This document shows positions 11,278 to 23,299 of a stretch of DNA of 64,000 nt, one piece after another. The stretch is from Coffea arabica (Eukaryota; Streptophyta; Magnoliopsida; Gentianales; Rubiaceae). The stretch is from contig NC_092316.1 of NCBI RefSeq assembly GCF_036785885.1, positions 26,343,001 through 26,407,000 on the forward strand. The letters run 5' to 3'. The notes beneath the pieces are model-generated. The model was not told the origin of the DNA. It was given only the letters and a program-made list of their open reading frames with translations, and searched no databases. Position 1 is the stretch's first letter; each line of letters starts with the position of its first letter. The translations under genes were made by a program, and so were the position numbers.

Positions 11278-13733
11278 TGTGACGCCCGAAAAAAAAAAGA
11301 GTTTGAGAACTCGGAAATTTTCTAAATTTCTAGGGTTTATTTTATTAAATCGCCCGCCTTTTCTACATTTTCTTTATTAGAAAATGTTCCCCACATAAAG
11401 TTTATGAGCAAAGATAGTTTAAAAATGATTTTTCTAGTATCGGTTAGTTTTTGAGAAATTATGAGCGTATTTTGAACGTGGGACCCGCAAGTGCGGTAAA
11501 TGCATTATATTTTTGCCAACTTGTTGGAATTTTGTATTAAGTGATATTATGTCACAAAGTGTTAAGATATTTGTATTGGAGAGACAAAAAGATAAGATTA
11601 AAGCTTAGAGGTGCCAAGTGTCACAAACCCATTGGATGTTGAATTTGACCAAGACTTTTCTAACTTTACTAAAACCAATTTGGACCCAATTTTTCTCCCA
11701 TTTTTCTTGTCATGGCTGGCTGTTAAGAGGAGCAAAATAAGAGAGAAAAAACTTCATTTTCTACTCCACTTTCTATCTTCAATCTTACTCCAATCTACCA
11801 AATCAACCATTGAATTTTGTTTTTGCTCCATAGAAAACATTAAGTGAGTATTTGTGAGGTGTTTATTGGAGTGATTTGGAAGATTTAAGTGCAAGGTTGC
11901 TCCATCTCTTTGGTTACCAAGGTGAGTGGTGAAGGATCCCTTTCCTCCCTTAATTGATGCTTAAATCATGATTGGTGGTGGTATGAGATGCAATATTATG
12001 GATTATTTCTTGATTTGTGGTTGAAGTGATGAAGTTTTATTATTTTTGGGAATTTTTCTGTTTTAATATGAACATGATTGTGTGGCTATATATGATGATT
12101 GGAAATGATGTTTAAGGACTCTGTGAGGTGGAAAAAGTGGTTAATTGCAAACAATTTCTGTTTTGGAAGAAATCTTGGAAAGTTAGGGTTTGATGTTCTT
12201 CATTCTGCTCGAATTTGTAGCTCATAGATAGAAGCCGAATTGGTCTTAGCTTAAAACATGAAAGTTGTAGGGAATAACATTTTAGAGGTGCCTACAAAAT
12301 TTCAGGTCAATCGGAGTAGCGTAGCTTGAGAAAAGTCGAACTTACCCTTGCTGTCCTGGTTTTACCCGAATTTGGGAATTGCTTCTGTAATTGTTTGTTT
12401 TGGTCAGGAATGCTTCCGAATTGGTTGTTGAGGTCTTCTGATGAATTGAATCCGTGTTTCTTAGCTTTCAGGTGGTTTTGGAATTTCTGGATTTGGACTT
12501 GGAGAGCCTGAGTTATGATGTTTCCGCTAGAATGCGTTTTGGTGAATCTGTTTTTGTGATTCCGATGTAGTATCTTGCATTTTTGACCTGGTTACACTCG
12601 AAACTGGGTTGAGTGACCTTCTGCAATATTGTACCCCTATCTCTTAGCTTCGAAACGGTGGGTCTTGTACCTTCATCCGACAATCGTAGTGCCTTTGGTG
12701 CCCTTACCGCAAAAGGATGTCAAAAGCTATTTTTCTGGTTTTGAGCTTAACTTTCATTTCCGAACTTTTCCCTAGCTTGACTTGTACTAGTACTACTTGG
12801 AGCTTGCTGAATGGCTATTGGATGAACTTGTTGTTGTGTGTGTACCTTTGGGACTGGCTGAGGAAATAATGAAGCCATGATGGCTGGAAAAGTAAGCAAA
12901 TTTAGGGGAAGTGATGTCCGAACTTTTAAAGGACTTGTTTGCATTGAGTTTGTGATCTAAGACTTGGATTTGAGCAAGGCAATGATATATGATGGATGGT
13001 TTCTGAGCCATGGAGGTGAGCGACCCTAAACTATTTCCAAAGTACTTGTGAAATGCTTCTTGCATTATTTATTCTATTGCATATCATGCGTGCTTGCATG
13101 TGGATTCATGACATGATTTGGCTTCAATGAGTTCTGGGAAAGTCTAGTGCTGGACACCAACGTCTCCACCTTGTTTATGGTTCATGTTCATGTTTATCTG
13201 GAGCTCAAAAAGGGGCTCCCTCTCAATGTTAATGTTAAATGATCTATTTGAGCGTTGGGTGTTCAAGTGCAATGATTTCACTGGCTCATGAGAGCAATAA
13301 ATGTACATTTGATCTCTGAATCATGACATCATCGAAATGATCGAAATGCATTATTGTGAAATATATTTGATTTCTGATTTTACTGGTTACTCGCTGAGCT
13401 TTTAGCTCACCCCAAAACTATTTTTTTTCCTCCACAGGGCTCAAGGCGAAGGCAGGACTTGTTGTGCTTATTCACGTGAATGGATGGCCTATATCTTGTA
13501 CAGTTTTGGATTTGGAATCATTTGATGTATAGTTGAAAATTAGTTTCCGCTGCATTTGTGACATGTAATTATTGGAGACTTGGATGTATATTTGTGGACC
13601 ATGTGATGTATATTTGATGTTTATTCTTGTAATTCATTTGAGGACTTTAGTGAACGACTGAGTCCCGGCGAGAGTCGGGCAGGCGGCCCGCCGAACCCTG
13701 GGGTACGCCCTAGGGGGAGGTGGGGCCGTCACA
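11278..13733 (+). mobile_element. Array A LTR 1
   Basis: 2456 bp, TG...CA ended. It is the most divergent copy: for example TATGTCACAAAG near 11550 where copies 2-5 read TATTTTACAAAG, and CAGGTGG near 12470 where the others read CAGCTGA. Donor-like AAG|GTGAGT at 11922 and acceptor-like CCTCCACAG ending at 13437 bound a 1516-bp intron-like segment. The U5 hairpin is at 13664-13679. Confidence 0.92.
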
Positions 13734-13902
13734 GTTGGTATCAGAGCTTAGGCTTCAGATCTCGGTAGTATATCCTAGGCTTGATGTTTAGGATGCCGGA
13801 CTGTGGGTTTGGTTTGAAATATTAGTGATTCTTGAGGGATATCTTGATCTGATTAGTACAACAGGGAATGTCGAGGACGACATTCTTTTAAGGAGGGGAG
13901 TT
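13734..13902 (+). other. Array A internal region 1 (169 bp)
   Basis: Primer site TGGTATCAGAGC at 13736-13747, a hairpin at 13866-13885 (stems GAATGTCG and CGACATTC, loop AGGA), then the polypurine tract AAGGAGGGGAG before the next LTR. There is nothing between them that could code. Confidence 0.92.
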
Positions 13903-16359
13903 TGTGACGCCTGAAAAAAAAAAAGAGTTTGAGAACCCGGAAATTTTCTAAATTTCTAGGGTTTATTTTATTAAATCGCCCGCCTTTTCTACATTTTCTT
14001 TATTAGAAAATGTTCCCCACATAAAGTTTATGAGCAAAGATAGTTTAAAAATGATTTTTCTAGTATCGGCTAGTTTTTGAGAAATTATGAGCGTATTTTG
14101 AACGTGGGACCCGCAAGTGCGGTAAATGCATTATATTTTTGCCAACTTGTTGGAATTTTGTATTAAATGATATTATTTTACAAAGTGTTAAGATATTTGT
14201 ATTGGAGAGACAAAAAGATAAGATTAAAGCTTAGAGGTGCCAAGTGTCACAAACCCATTGGATGTTGAATTTGACCAAGACTTTTCTAACTTTACTAAAA
14301 CCAATTTGGACCCAATTTTTCTCCCATTTTTCTTGTCATGGCTGGCTGTTAAGAGGAGCAAAATAAGAGAGAAAAAACTTCATTTTCTACTCCACTTTCT
14401 AGCTTCAATCTTACTCCAATCTACCAAATCAACCATTGAATTTTGTTTTTGCTCCATAGAAAACATTAAGTGAGTGTTTGTGAGGTGTTTATTGGAGTGA
14501 TTTGGAAGATTTAAGTGCAAGGTTGCTCCATCTCTTTGGTTACCAAGGTGAGTGGTGAAGGATCCCTTTCCTCCCTTAATTGATGCTTAAATCATGATTG
14601 GTGGTGGTATGAGATGCAATATTATGGATTATTTCTTGATTTGTGGTTGAAGTGATGAAGTTTTATTATTTTTGGGAATTTTTCTGTTTTAATATGAACA
14701 TGATTGTGTGGCTATATATGATGATTGGAAATGATGTTTAAGGACTCTATGAGGTGGAAAAAGTGGTTAATTGCAAACAATTTCTGTTTTGGAAGAAATC
14801 TTGGAAAGTTAGGGTTTGATGTTCTTCATTCTGCTCGAATTTGTAGCTCATAGATAGAAGCCGAATTGGTCTTAGCTTAAAACATGAAAGTTGTAGGGAA
14901 TAACATTTTAGAGGTGCCTACAAAATTTCAGGTCAATCGGAGTAGCGTAGCTTGAGAAAAGTCGAACTTACCCTTGCTGTCCTGGTTTTACCCGAATTTG
15001 GGAATTGCTTCTGTAATTGTTTGTTTTGGTCAGGAATGCTTCTGAATTGGTTGTTGAGGTCTTCTGATGAATTGAAGCCGTGTTTCTTAGCTTTCAGCTG
15101 ATTTTGGAATTTCTGGATTTGGACTTGGAGAGCCTGAGTTATGATGTTTCCGCTAGAATGCGTTTTGGTGAATCTGTTTTTGTGATTCCGATGTAGTATC
15201 TTGCATTTTTGACCTGGTTACACTCGAAACTGGGTTGAGTGACCTTCTGCAATATTGTACCCCTATCTCTTAGCTTCGAAACGGTGGGTCTTGTACCTTC
15301 ATCCGACAATCGTAGTGCCTTTGGTGCCCTTACCGCAAAAGGATGTCAAAAGCTATTTTTCTGGTTTTGAGCTTAACTTTCATTTCCGAACTTTTCCCTA
15401 GCTTGACTTGTACTAGTACTACTTGGAGCTTGCTGAATGGCTATTGGATGAACTTGTTGTTGTGTGTGTACCTTTGGGACTGGCTGAGGAAATAATGAAG
15501 CCATGATGGCTGGAAAAGTAAGCAAATTTAGGGGAAGTGATGTCCGAACTTTTAAAGGACTTGTTTGCATTGAGTTTGTGATCTAAGACTTGGATTTGAG
15601 CAAGGCAATGATATATGATGGATGGTTTCTGAGCCATGGAGGTGAGCGACCCTAAACTATTTCCAAAGTACTTGTGAAATGCTTCTTGCATTATTTATTC
15701 TATTGCATATCATGCGTGCTTGCATGTGGATTCATGACATGATTTGGCTTCAATGAGTTCTGGGAAAGTCTAGTGCTGGACACCAACGTCTCCACCTTGT
15801 TTATGGTTCATGTTCATGTTTATCTGGAGCTCAAAAAGGGGCTCCCTCTCAATGTTAATGTTAAATGATCTATTTGAGCGTTGGGTGTTCAAGTGCAATG
15901 ATTTCACTGGCTCATGAGAGCAATAAATGTACATTTGATCTCTGAATCATGACATCATCGAAATGATCGAAATGCATTATTGTGAAATATATTTGATTTC
16001 TGATTTTACTGGTTACTCGCTGAGCTTTTAGCTCACCCCAAAACTATTTTTTTTCCTCCACAGGGCTCAAGGCGAAGGCAGGACTTGTTGTGCTTATTCA
16101 CGTGAATGGATGGCCTATATCTTGTACAGTTTTGGATTTGGAATCATTTGATGTATAGTTGGGAATTAGTTTCCGCTGCATTTGTGACATGTAATTATTG
16201 GAGACTTGGATGTATATTTGTGGACCATGTGATGTATATTTGATGTTTATTCTTGTAATTCATTTGAGGACTTTAGTGAACGACTGAGTCCCGGCGAGAG
16301 TCGGGCAGGCGGCCCGCCGAACCCTGGGGTACGCCCTAGGGGGAGGTGGGGCCGTCACA
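13903..16359 (+). mobile_element. Array A LTR 2
   Basis: 2457 bp. A mosaic: it shares the TTTTACAAAG variant with copies 3-5 but TTACCAAGG and CTGCTCG with copy 1. Donor-like site at 14548; acceptor-like CAG ends near 16063. Confidence 0.92.
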
Positions 16360-16528
16360 GTTGGTATCAGAGCTTAGGCTTCAGATCTCGGTAGTATATC
16401 CTAGGCTTGATGTTTAGGATGCCGGACTGTGGGTTTGGTTTGAAATATTAGTGATTCTTGAGGGATATCTTGATCTGATTAGTACAACAGGGAATGTCGA
16501 GGACGACATTCTTTTAAGGAGGGGAGTT
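16360..16528 (+). other. Array A internal region 2 (169 bp)
   Basis: Primer site 16362-16373, pre-polypurine hairpin 16492-16511, polypurine tract to 16528. By eye it is identical to the first internal region. Confidence 0.92.
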
Positions 16529-18984
16529 TGTGACGCCTGAAAAAAAAAAGAGTTTGAGAACCCGGAAATTTTCTAAATTTCTAGGGTTTATTTTATTAAA
16601 TCGCCCGCCTTTTCTACATTTTCTTTATTAGAAAATGTTCCCCACATAAAGTTTATGAGCAAAGATAGTTTAAAAATGATTTTTCTAGTATCGGTTAGTT
16701 TTTGAGAAATTATGAGCGTATTTTGAACGTGGGACCCGCAAGTGCGGTAAATGCATTATATTTTTGCCAACTTGTTGGAATTTTGTATTAAATGATATTA
16801 TTTTACAAAGTGTTAAGATATTTGTATTGGAGAGACAAAAAGATAAGATTAAAGCTTAGAGGTGCCAAGTGTCACAAACCCATTGGATGTTGAATTTGAC
16901 CAAGACTTTTCTAACTTTACTAAAACCAATTTGGACCCAATTTTTCTCCCATTTTTCTTGTCATGGCTGGCTGTTAAGAGGAGCAAAATAAGAGAGAAAA
17001 AACTTCATTTTCTACTCCACTTTCTAGCTTCAATCTTACTCCAATCTACCAAATCAACCATTGAATTTTGTTTTTGCTCCATAGAAAACATTAAGTGAGT
17101 GTTTGTGAGGTGTTTATTGGAGTGATTTGGAAGATTTAAGTGCAAGGTTGCTCCATCTCTTTGGTTACCCAGGTGAGTGGTGAAGGATCCCTTTCCTCCC
17201 TTAATTGATGCTTAAATCATGATTGGTGGTGGTATGAGATGCAATATTATGGATTATTTCTTGATTTGTGGTTGAAGTGATGAAGTTTTATTATTTTTGG
17301 GGATTTTTCTGTTTTAATATGAACATGATTGTGTGGCTATATATGATGATTGGAAATGATGTTTAAGGACTCTATGAGGTGGAAAAAGTGATTAATTGCA
17401 AACAATTTCTGTTTTGGAAGAAATCTTGGAAATTTAGGGTTTGATGTTCTTCATTCTGCCCGAATTTGTAGCTCATAGATAGAGGCCGAATTGGCCTTAT
17501 CTTAAAACATGAAAGTTGTAGGGAATGACATTCTAGAGGTGCCTACAAAATTTCAGGTCAATCGGAGTAGCGTAGCTTGAGAAAAGTCGAAATTACCCTT
17601 GCTGTCCTGGTTTTACCCGAATTTGGGAATTGCTTCTGTAATTGTTTGTTTTGGTCAGGAATGCTTCTGAATTGGTTGTTGAGGTCTTCTGATGAATTGA
17701 AGCCGTGTTTCTTAGCTTTCAGCTGATTTTGGAATTTCTGGATTTGGACTTGGAGAGCCTGAGTTATGATGTTTCCGCTAGAATGCGTTTTGGTGAATCT
17801 GTTTTTGTGATTCCGATGTAGTATCTTGCATTTTTGACCTGGTTACACTCGAAACTGGGTTGAGTGACCTTCTGCAATATTGTACCCCTATCTCTTAGCT
17901 TCGAAACGGTGGGTCTTGTACCTTCATCCGACAATCGTAGTGCCTTTGGTGCCATTACCGCAAAAGGATGTCAAAAGCTATTTTTCTGGTTTTGAGCTTA
18001 ACTTTCATTTCCGAACTTTTCCCTAGCTTGACTTGTACTAGTACTACTTGGAGCTTGCTGAATGGCTATTGGATGAACTTGTTGTTGTGTGTGTACCTTT
18101 GGGACTGGCTGAGGAAATAATGAAGCCATGATGGCTGGAAAAGTAAGCAAATTTAGGGGAAGTGATGTCCGAACTTTTAAAGGACTTGTTTGCATTGAGT
18201 TTGTGATCTAAGACTTGGATTTGAGCAAGGCAATGATATATGATGGATGGTTTCTGAGCCATGGAGGTGAGCGACCCTAAACTATTTCCAAAGTACTTGT
18301 GAAATGCTTCTTGCATTATTTATTCTATTGCATATCATGCGTGCTTGCATGTGGATTCATGACATGATTTGGCTTCAATGAGTTCTGGGAAAGTCTAGTG
18401 CTGGACACCAACGTCTCCACCTTGTTTATGGTTCATGTTCATGTTTATCTGGAGCTCAAAAAGGGGCTCCCTCTCAATGTTAATGTTAAATGATCTATTT
18501 GAGCGTTGGGTGTTCAAGTGCAATGATTTCACTGGCTCATGAGAGCAATAAATGTACATTTGATCTCTGAATCATGACATCATCGAAATGATCGAAATGC
18601 ATTATTGTGAAATATATTTGATTTCTGATTTTACTGGTTACTCGCTGAGCTTTTAGCTCACCCCAAAACTATTTTTTTTCCTCCACAGGGCTCAAGGCGA
18701 AGGCAGGACTTGTTGTGCTTATTCACGTGAATGGATGGCCTATATCTTGTACAGTTTTGGATTTGGAATCATTTGATGTATAGTTGGGAATTAGTTTCCG
18801 CTGCATTTGTGACATGTAATTATTGGAGACTTGGATGTATATTTGTGGACCATGTGATGTATATTTGATGTTTATTCTTGTAATTCATTTGAGGACTTTA
18901 GTGAACGACTGAGTCCCGGCGAGAGTCGGGCAGGCGGCCCGCCGAACCCTGGGGTACGCCCTAGGGGGAGGTGGGGCCGTCACA
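16529..18984 (+). mobile_element. Array A LTR 3
   Basis: 2456 bp. Carries the TTACCCAGG donor variant and CTGCCCG variant shared with copies 4 and 5, but GACATTCTAG and AAAGTCG where those read GATATTCTAG and AAAGCCG. Confidence 0.92.
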
Positions 18985-19153
18985 GTTGGTATCAGAGCTT
19001 AGGCTTCAGATCTCGGTAGTATATCCTAGGCTTGATGTTTAGGATGCCGGACTGTGGGTTTGGTTTGAAATATTAGTGATTCTTGAGGGATATCTTGATC
19101 TGATTAGTACAACAGGGAATGTCGAGGACGACATTCTTTTAAGGAGGGGAGTT
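18985..19153 (+). other. Array A internal region 3 (169 bp)
   Basis: Primer site 18987-18998, hairpin 19117-19136, polypurine tract to 19153. Confidence 0.92.
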
Positions 19154-21609
19154 TGTGACGCCTGAAAAAAAAAAGAGTTTGAGAACCCGGAAATTTTCTA
19201 AATTTCTAGGGTTTATTTTATTAAATCGCCCGCCTTTTCTACATTTTCTTTATTAGAAAATGTTCCCCACATAAAGTTTATGAGCAAAGATAGTTTAAAA
19301 ATGATTTTTCTAGTATCGGTTAGTTTTTGAGAAATTATGAGCGTATTTTGAACGTGGGACCCGCAAGTGCGGTAAATGCATTATATTTTTGCCAACTTGT
19401 TGGAATTTTGTATTAAATGATATTATTTTACAAAGTGTTAAGATATTTGTATTGGAGAGACAAAAAGATAAGATTAAAGCTTAGAGGTGCCAAGTGTCAC
19501 AAACCCATTGGATGTTGAATTTGACCAAGACTTTTCTAACTTTACTAAAACCAATTTGGACCCAATTTTTCTCCCATTTTTCTTGTCATGGCTGGCTGTT
19601 AAGAGGAGCAAAATAAGAGAGAAAAAACTTCATTTTCTACTCCACTTTCTAGCTTCAATCTTACTCCAATCTACCAAATCAACCATTGAATTTTGTTTTT
19701 GCTCCATAGAAAACATTAAGTGAGTGTTTGTGAGGTGTTTATTGGAGTGATTTGGAAGATTTAAGTGCAAGGTTGCTCCATCTCTTTGGTTACCCAGGTG
19801 AGTGGTGAAGGATCCCTTTCCTCCCTTAATTGATGCTTAAATCATGATTGGTGGTGGTATGAGATGCAATATTATGGATTATTTCTTGATTTGTGGTTGA
19901 AGTGATGAAGTTTTATTATTTTTGGGGATTTTTCTGTTTTAATATGAACATGATTGTGTGGCTATATATGATGATTGGAAATGATGTTTAAGGACTCTAT
20001 GAGGTGGAAAAAGTGATTAATTGCAAACAATTTCTGTTTTGGAAGAAATCTTGGAAATTTAGGGTTTGATGTTCTTCATTCTGCCCGAATTTGTAGCTCA
20101 TAGATAGAGGCCGAATTGGCCTTATCTTAAAACATGAAAGTTGTAGGGAATGATATTCTAGAGGTGCCTACAAAATTTCAGGTCAATCGGAGTAGCGTAG
20201 CTTGAGAAAAGCCGAAATTACCCTTGCTGTCCTGGTTTTACCCGAATTTGGGAATTGCTTCTGTAATTGTTTGTTTTGGTCAGGAATGCTTCTGAATTGG
20301 TTGTTGAGGTCTTCTGATGAATTGAAGCCGTGTTTCTTAGCTTTCAGCTGATTTTGGAATTTCTGGATTTGGACTTGGAGAGCCTGAGTTATGATGTTTC
20401 CGCTAGAATGCGTTTTGGTGAATCTGTTTTTGTGATTCCGATGTAGTATCTTGCATTTTTGACCTGGTTACACTCGAAACTGGGTTGAGTGACCTTCTGC
20501 AATATTGTACCCCTATCTCTTAGCTTCGAAACGGTGGGTCTTGTACCTTCATCCGACAATCGTAGTGCCTTTGGTGCCATTACCGCAAAAGGATGTCAAA
20601 AGCTATTTTTCTGGTTTTGAGCTTAACTTTCATTTCCGAACTTTTCCCTAGCTTGACTTGTACTAGTACTACTTGGAGCTTGCTGAATGGCTATTGGATG
20701 AACTTGTTGTTGTGTGTGTACCTTTGGGACTGGCTGAGGAAATAATGAAGCCATGATGGCTGGAAAAGTAAGCAAATTTAGGGGAAGTGATGTCCGAACT
20801 TTTAAAGGACTTGTTTGCATTGAGTTTGTGATCTAAGACTTGGATTTGAGCAAGGCAATGATATATGATGGATGGTTTCTGAGCCATGGAGGTGAGCGAC
20901 CCTAAACTATTTCCAAAGTACTTGTGAAATGCTTCTTGCATTATTTATTCTATTGCATATCATGCGTGCTTGCATGTGGATTCATGACATGATTTGGCTT
21001 CAATGAGTTCTGGGAAAGTCTAGTGCTGGACACCAACGTCTCCACCTTGTTTATGGTTCATGTTCATGTTTATCTGGAGCTCAAAAAGGGGCTCCCTCTC
21101 AATGTTAATGTTAAATGATCTATTTGAGCGTTGGGTGTTCAAGTGCAATGATTTCACTGGCTCATGAGAGCAATAAATGTACATTTGATCTCTGAATCAT
21201 GACATCATCGAAATGATCGAAATGCATTATTGTGAAATATATTTGATTTCTGATTTTACTGGTTACTCGCTGAGCTTTTAGCTCACCCCAAAACTATTTT
21301 TTTTCCTCCACAGGGCTCAAGGCGAAGGCAGGACTTGTTGTGCTTATTCACGTGAATGGATGGCCTATATCTTGTACAGTTTTGGATTTGGAATCATTTG
21401 ATGTATAGTTGGGAATTAGTTTCCGCTGCATTTGTGACATGTAATTATTGGAGACTTGGATGTATATTTGTGGACCATGTGATGTATATTTGATGTTTAT
21501 TCTTGTAATTCATTTGAGGACTTTAGTGAACGACTGAGTCCCGGCGAGAGTCGGGCAGGCGGCCCGCCGAACCCTGGGGTACGCCCTAGGGGGAGGTGGG
21601 GCCGTCACA
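19154..21609 (+). mobile_element. Array A LTR 4
   Basis: 2456 bp, nearly identical to LTR 5 over the shared part. Same intron-like and hairpin signals at equivalent offsets. Confidence 0.92.
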
Positions 21610-21778
21610 GTTGGTATCAGAGCTTAGGCTTCAGATCTCGGTAGTATATCCTAGGCTTGATGTTTAGGATGCCGGACTGTGGGTTTGGTTTGAAATATTA
21701 GTGATTCTTGAGGGATATCTTGATCTGATTAGTACAACAGGGAATGTCGAGGACGACATTCTTTTAAGGAGGGGAGTT
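21610..21778 (+). other. Array A internal region 4 (169 bp)
   Basis: Primer site 21612-21623, hairpin 21742-21761, polypurine tract to 21778. Confidence 0.92.
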
Positions 21779-23299
21779 TGTGACGCCTGAAAAAAAAAAG
21801 AGTTTGAGAACCCGGAAATTTTCTAAATTTCTAGGGTTTATTTTATTAAATCGCCCGCCTTTTCTACATTTTCTTTATTAGAAAATGTTCCCCACATAAA
21901 GTTTATGAGCAAAGATAGTTTAAAAATGATTTTTCTAGTATCGGTTAGTTTTTGAGAAATTATGAGCGTATTTTGAACGTGGGACCCGCAAGTGCGGTAA
22001 ATGCATTATATTTTTGCCAACTTGTTGGAATTTTGTATTAAATGATATTATTTTACAAAGTGTTAAGATATTTGTATTGGAGAGACAAAAAGATAAGATT
22101 AAAGCTTAGAGGTGCCAAGTGTCACAAACCCATTGGATGTTGAATTTGACCAAGACTTTTCTAACTTTACTAAAACCAATTTGGACCCAATTTTTCTCCC
22201 ATTTTTCTTGTCATGGCTGGCTGTTAAGAGGAGCAAAATAAGAGAGAAAAAACTTCATTTTCTACTCCACTTTCTAGCTTCAATCTTACTCCAATCTACC
22301 AAATCAACCATTGAATTTTGTTTTTGCTCCATAGAAAACATTAAGTGAGTGTTTGTGAGGTGTTTATTGGAGTGATTTGGAAGATTTAAGTGCAAGGTTG
22401 CTCCATCTCTTTGGTTACCCAGGTGAGTGGTGAAGGATCCCTTTCCTCCCTTAATTGATGCTTAAATCATGATTGGTGGTGGTATGAGATGCAATATTAT
22501 GGATTATTTCTTGATTTGTGGTTGAAGTGATGAAGTTTTATTATTTTTGGGGATTTTTCTGTTTTAATATGAACATGATTGTGTGGCTATATATGATGAT
22601 TGGAAATGATGTTTAAGGACTCTATGAGGTGGAAAAAGTGATTAATTGCAAACAATTTCTGTTTTGGAAGAAATCTTGGAAATTTAGGGTTTGATGTTCT
22701 TCATTCTGCCCGAATTTGTAGCTCATAGATAGAGGCCGAATTGGCCTTATCTTAAAACATGAAAGTTGTAGGGAATGATATTCTAGAGGTGCCTACAAAA
22801 TTTCAGGTCAATCGGAGTAGCGTAGCTTGAGAAAAGCCGAAATTACCCTTGCTGTCCTGGTTTTACCCGAATTTGGGAATTGCTTCTGTAATTGTTTGTT
22901 TTGGTCAGGAATGCTTCTGAATTGGTTGTTGAGGTCTTCTGATGAATTGAAGCCGTGTTTCTTAGCTTTCAGCTGATTTTGGAATTTCTGGATTTGGACT
23001 TGGAGAGCCTGAGTTATGATGTTTCCGCTAGAATGCGTTTTGGTGAATCTGTTTTTGTGATTCCGATGTAGTATCTTGCATTTTTGACCTGGTTACACTC
23101 GAAACTGGGTTGAGTGACCTTCTGCAATATTGTACCCCTATCTCTTAGCTTCGAAACGGTGGGTCTTGTACCTTCATCCGACAATCGTAGTGCCTTTGGT
23201 GCCATTACCGCAAAAGGATGTCAAAAGCTATTTTTCTGGTTTTGAGCTTAACTTTCATTTCCGAACTTTTCCCTAGCTTGACTTGTACTAGTACTACTT
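21779..23299 (+). mobile_element. Array A LTR 5, truncated
   Basis: Follows LTR 4 through GTACTACTT at 23299, then jumps to Ogre-like LTR sequence. About 935 bp of its 3' end, including the acceptor-like site and U5, is missing. The missing part does not reappear downstream, so this is a deletion junction and not a simple insertion. Confidence 0.9.

Larger units (their letters stand above)
11278..23299 (+). repeat. Tandem array A: LTR-internal units, period about 2625 bp
   Basis: Equivalent points recur at 11278, 13903, 16529, 19154 and 21779. Each unit is a 2456-2457-bp LTR plus a 169-bp internal region with primer site and polypurine tract. Four units are complete and the fifth LTR is cut at 23299. 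No coding capacity remains. The ends (TGTGACGCC...GGCCGTCACA) and the iMet primer tie it to the chromovirus lineage. Units 3-5 are nearly identical, while unit 1 carries several private differences. A collapsed or expanded assembly could change the copy number. Confidence 0.93.

Noticed and set aside
11611..11847. 78-codon frame repeated in each array A LTR
   Set aside because: Repetition is due to the array. Codon make-up is that of AT-rich LTR sequence and no relative preserves it.
12747..13065. Two overlapping antisense frames of 65 and 90 codons repeated in array A
   Set aside because: They overlap each other within the intron-like segment and have no domain; repeated only because the LTR is.
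11278..23299. Regular repeats considered as CRISPR or ribosomal spacer
   Set aside because: Units are kilobases long with LTR ends, primer sites and polypurine tracts; no short-repeat/spacer pattern and no rRNA.
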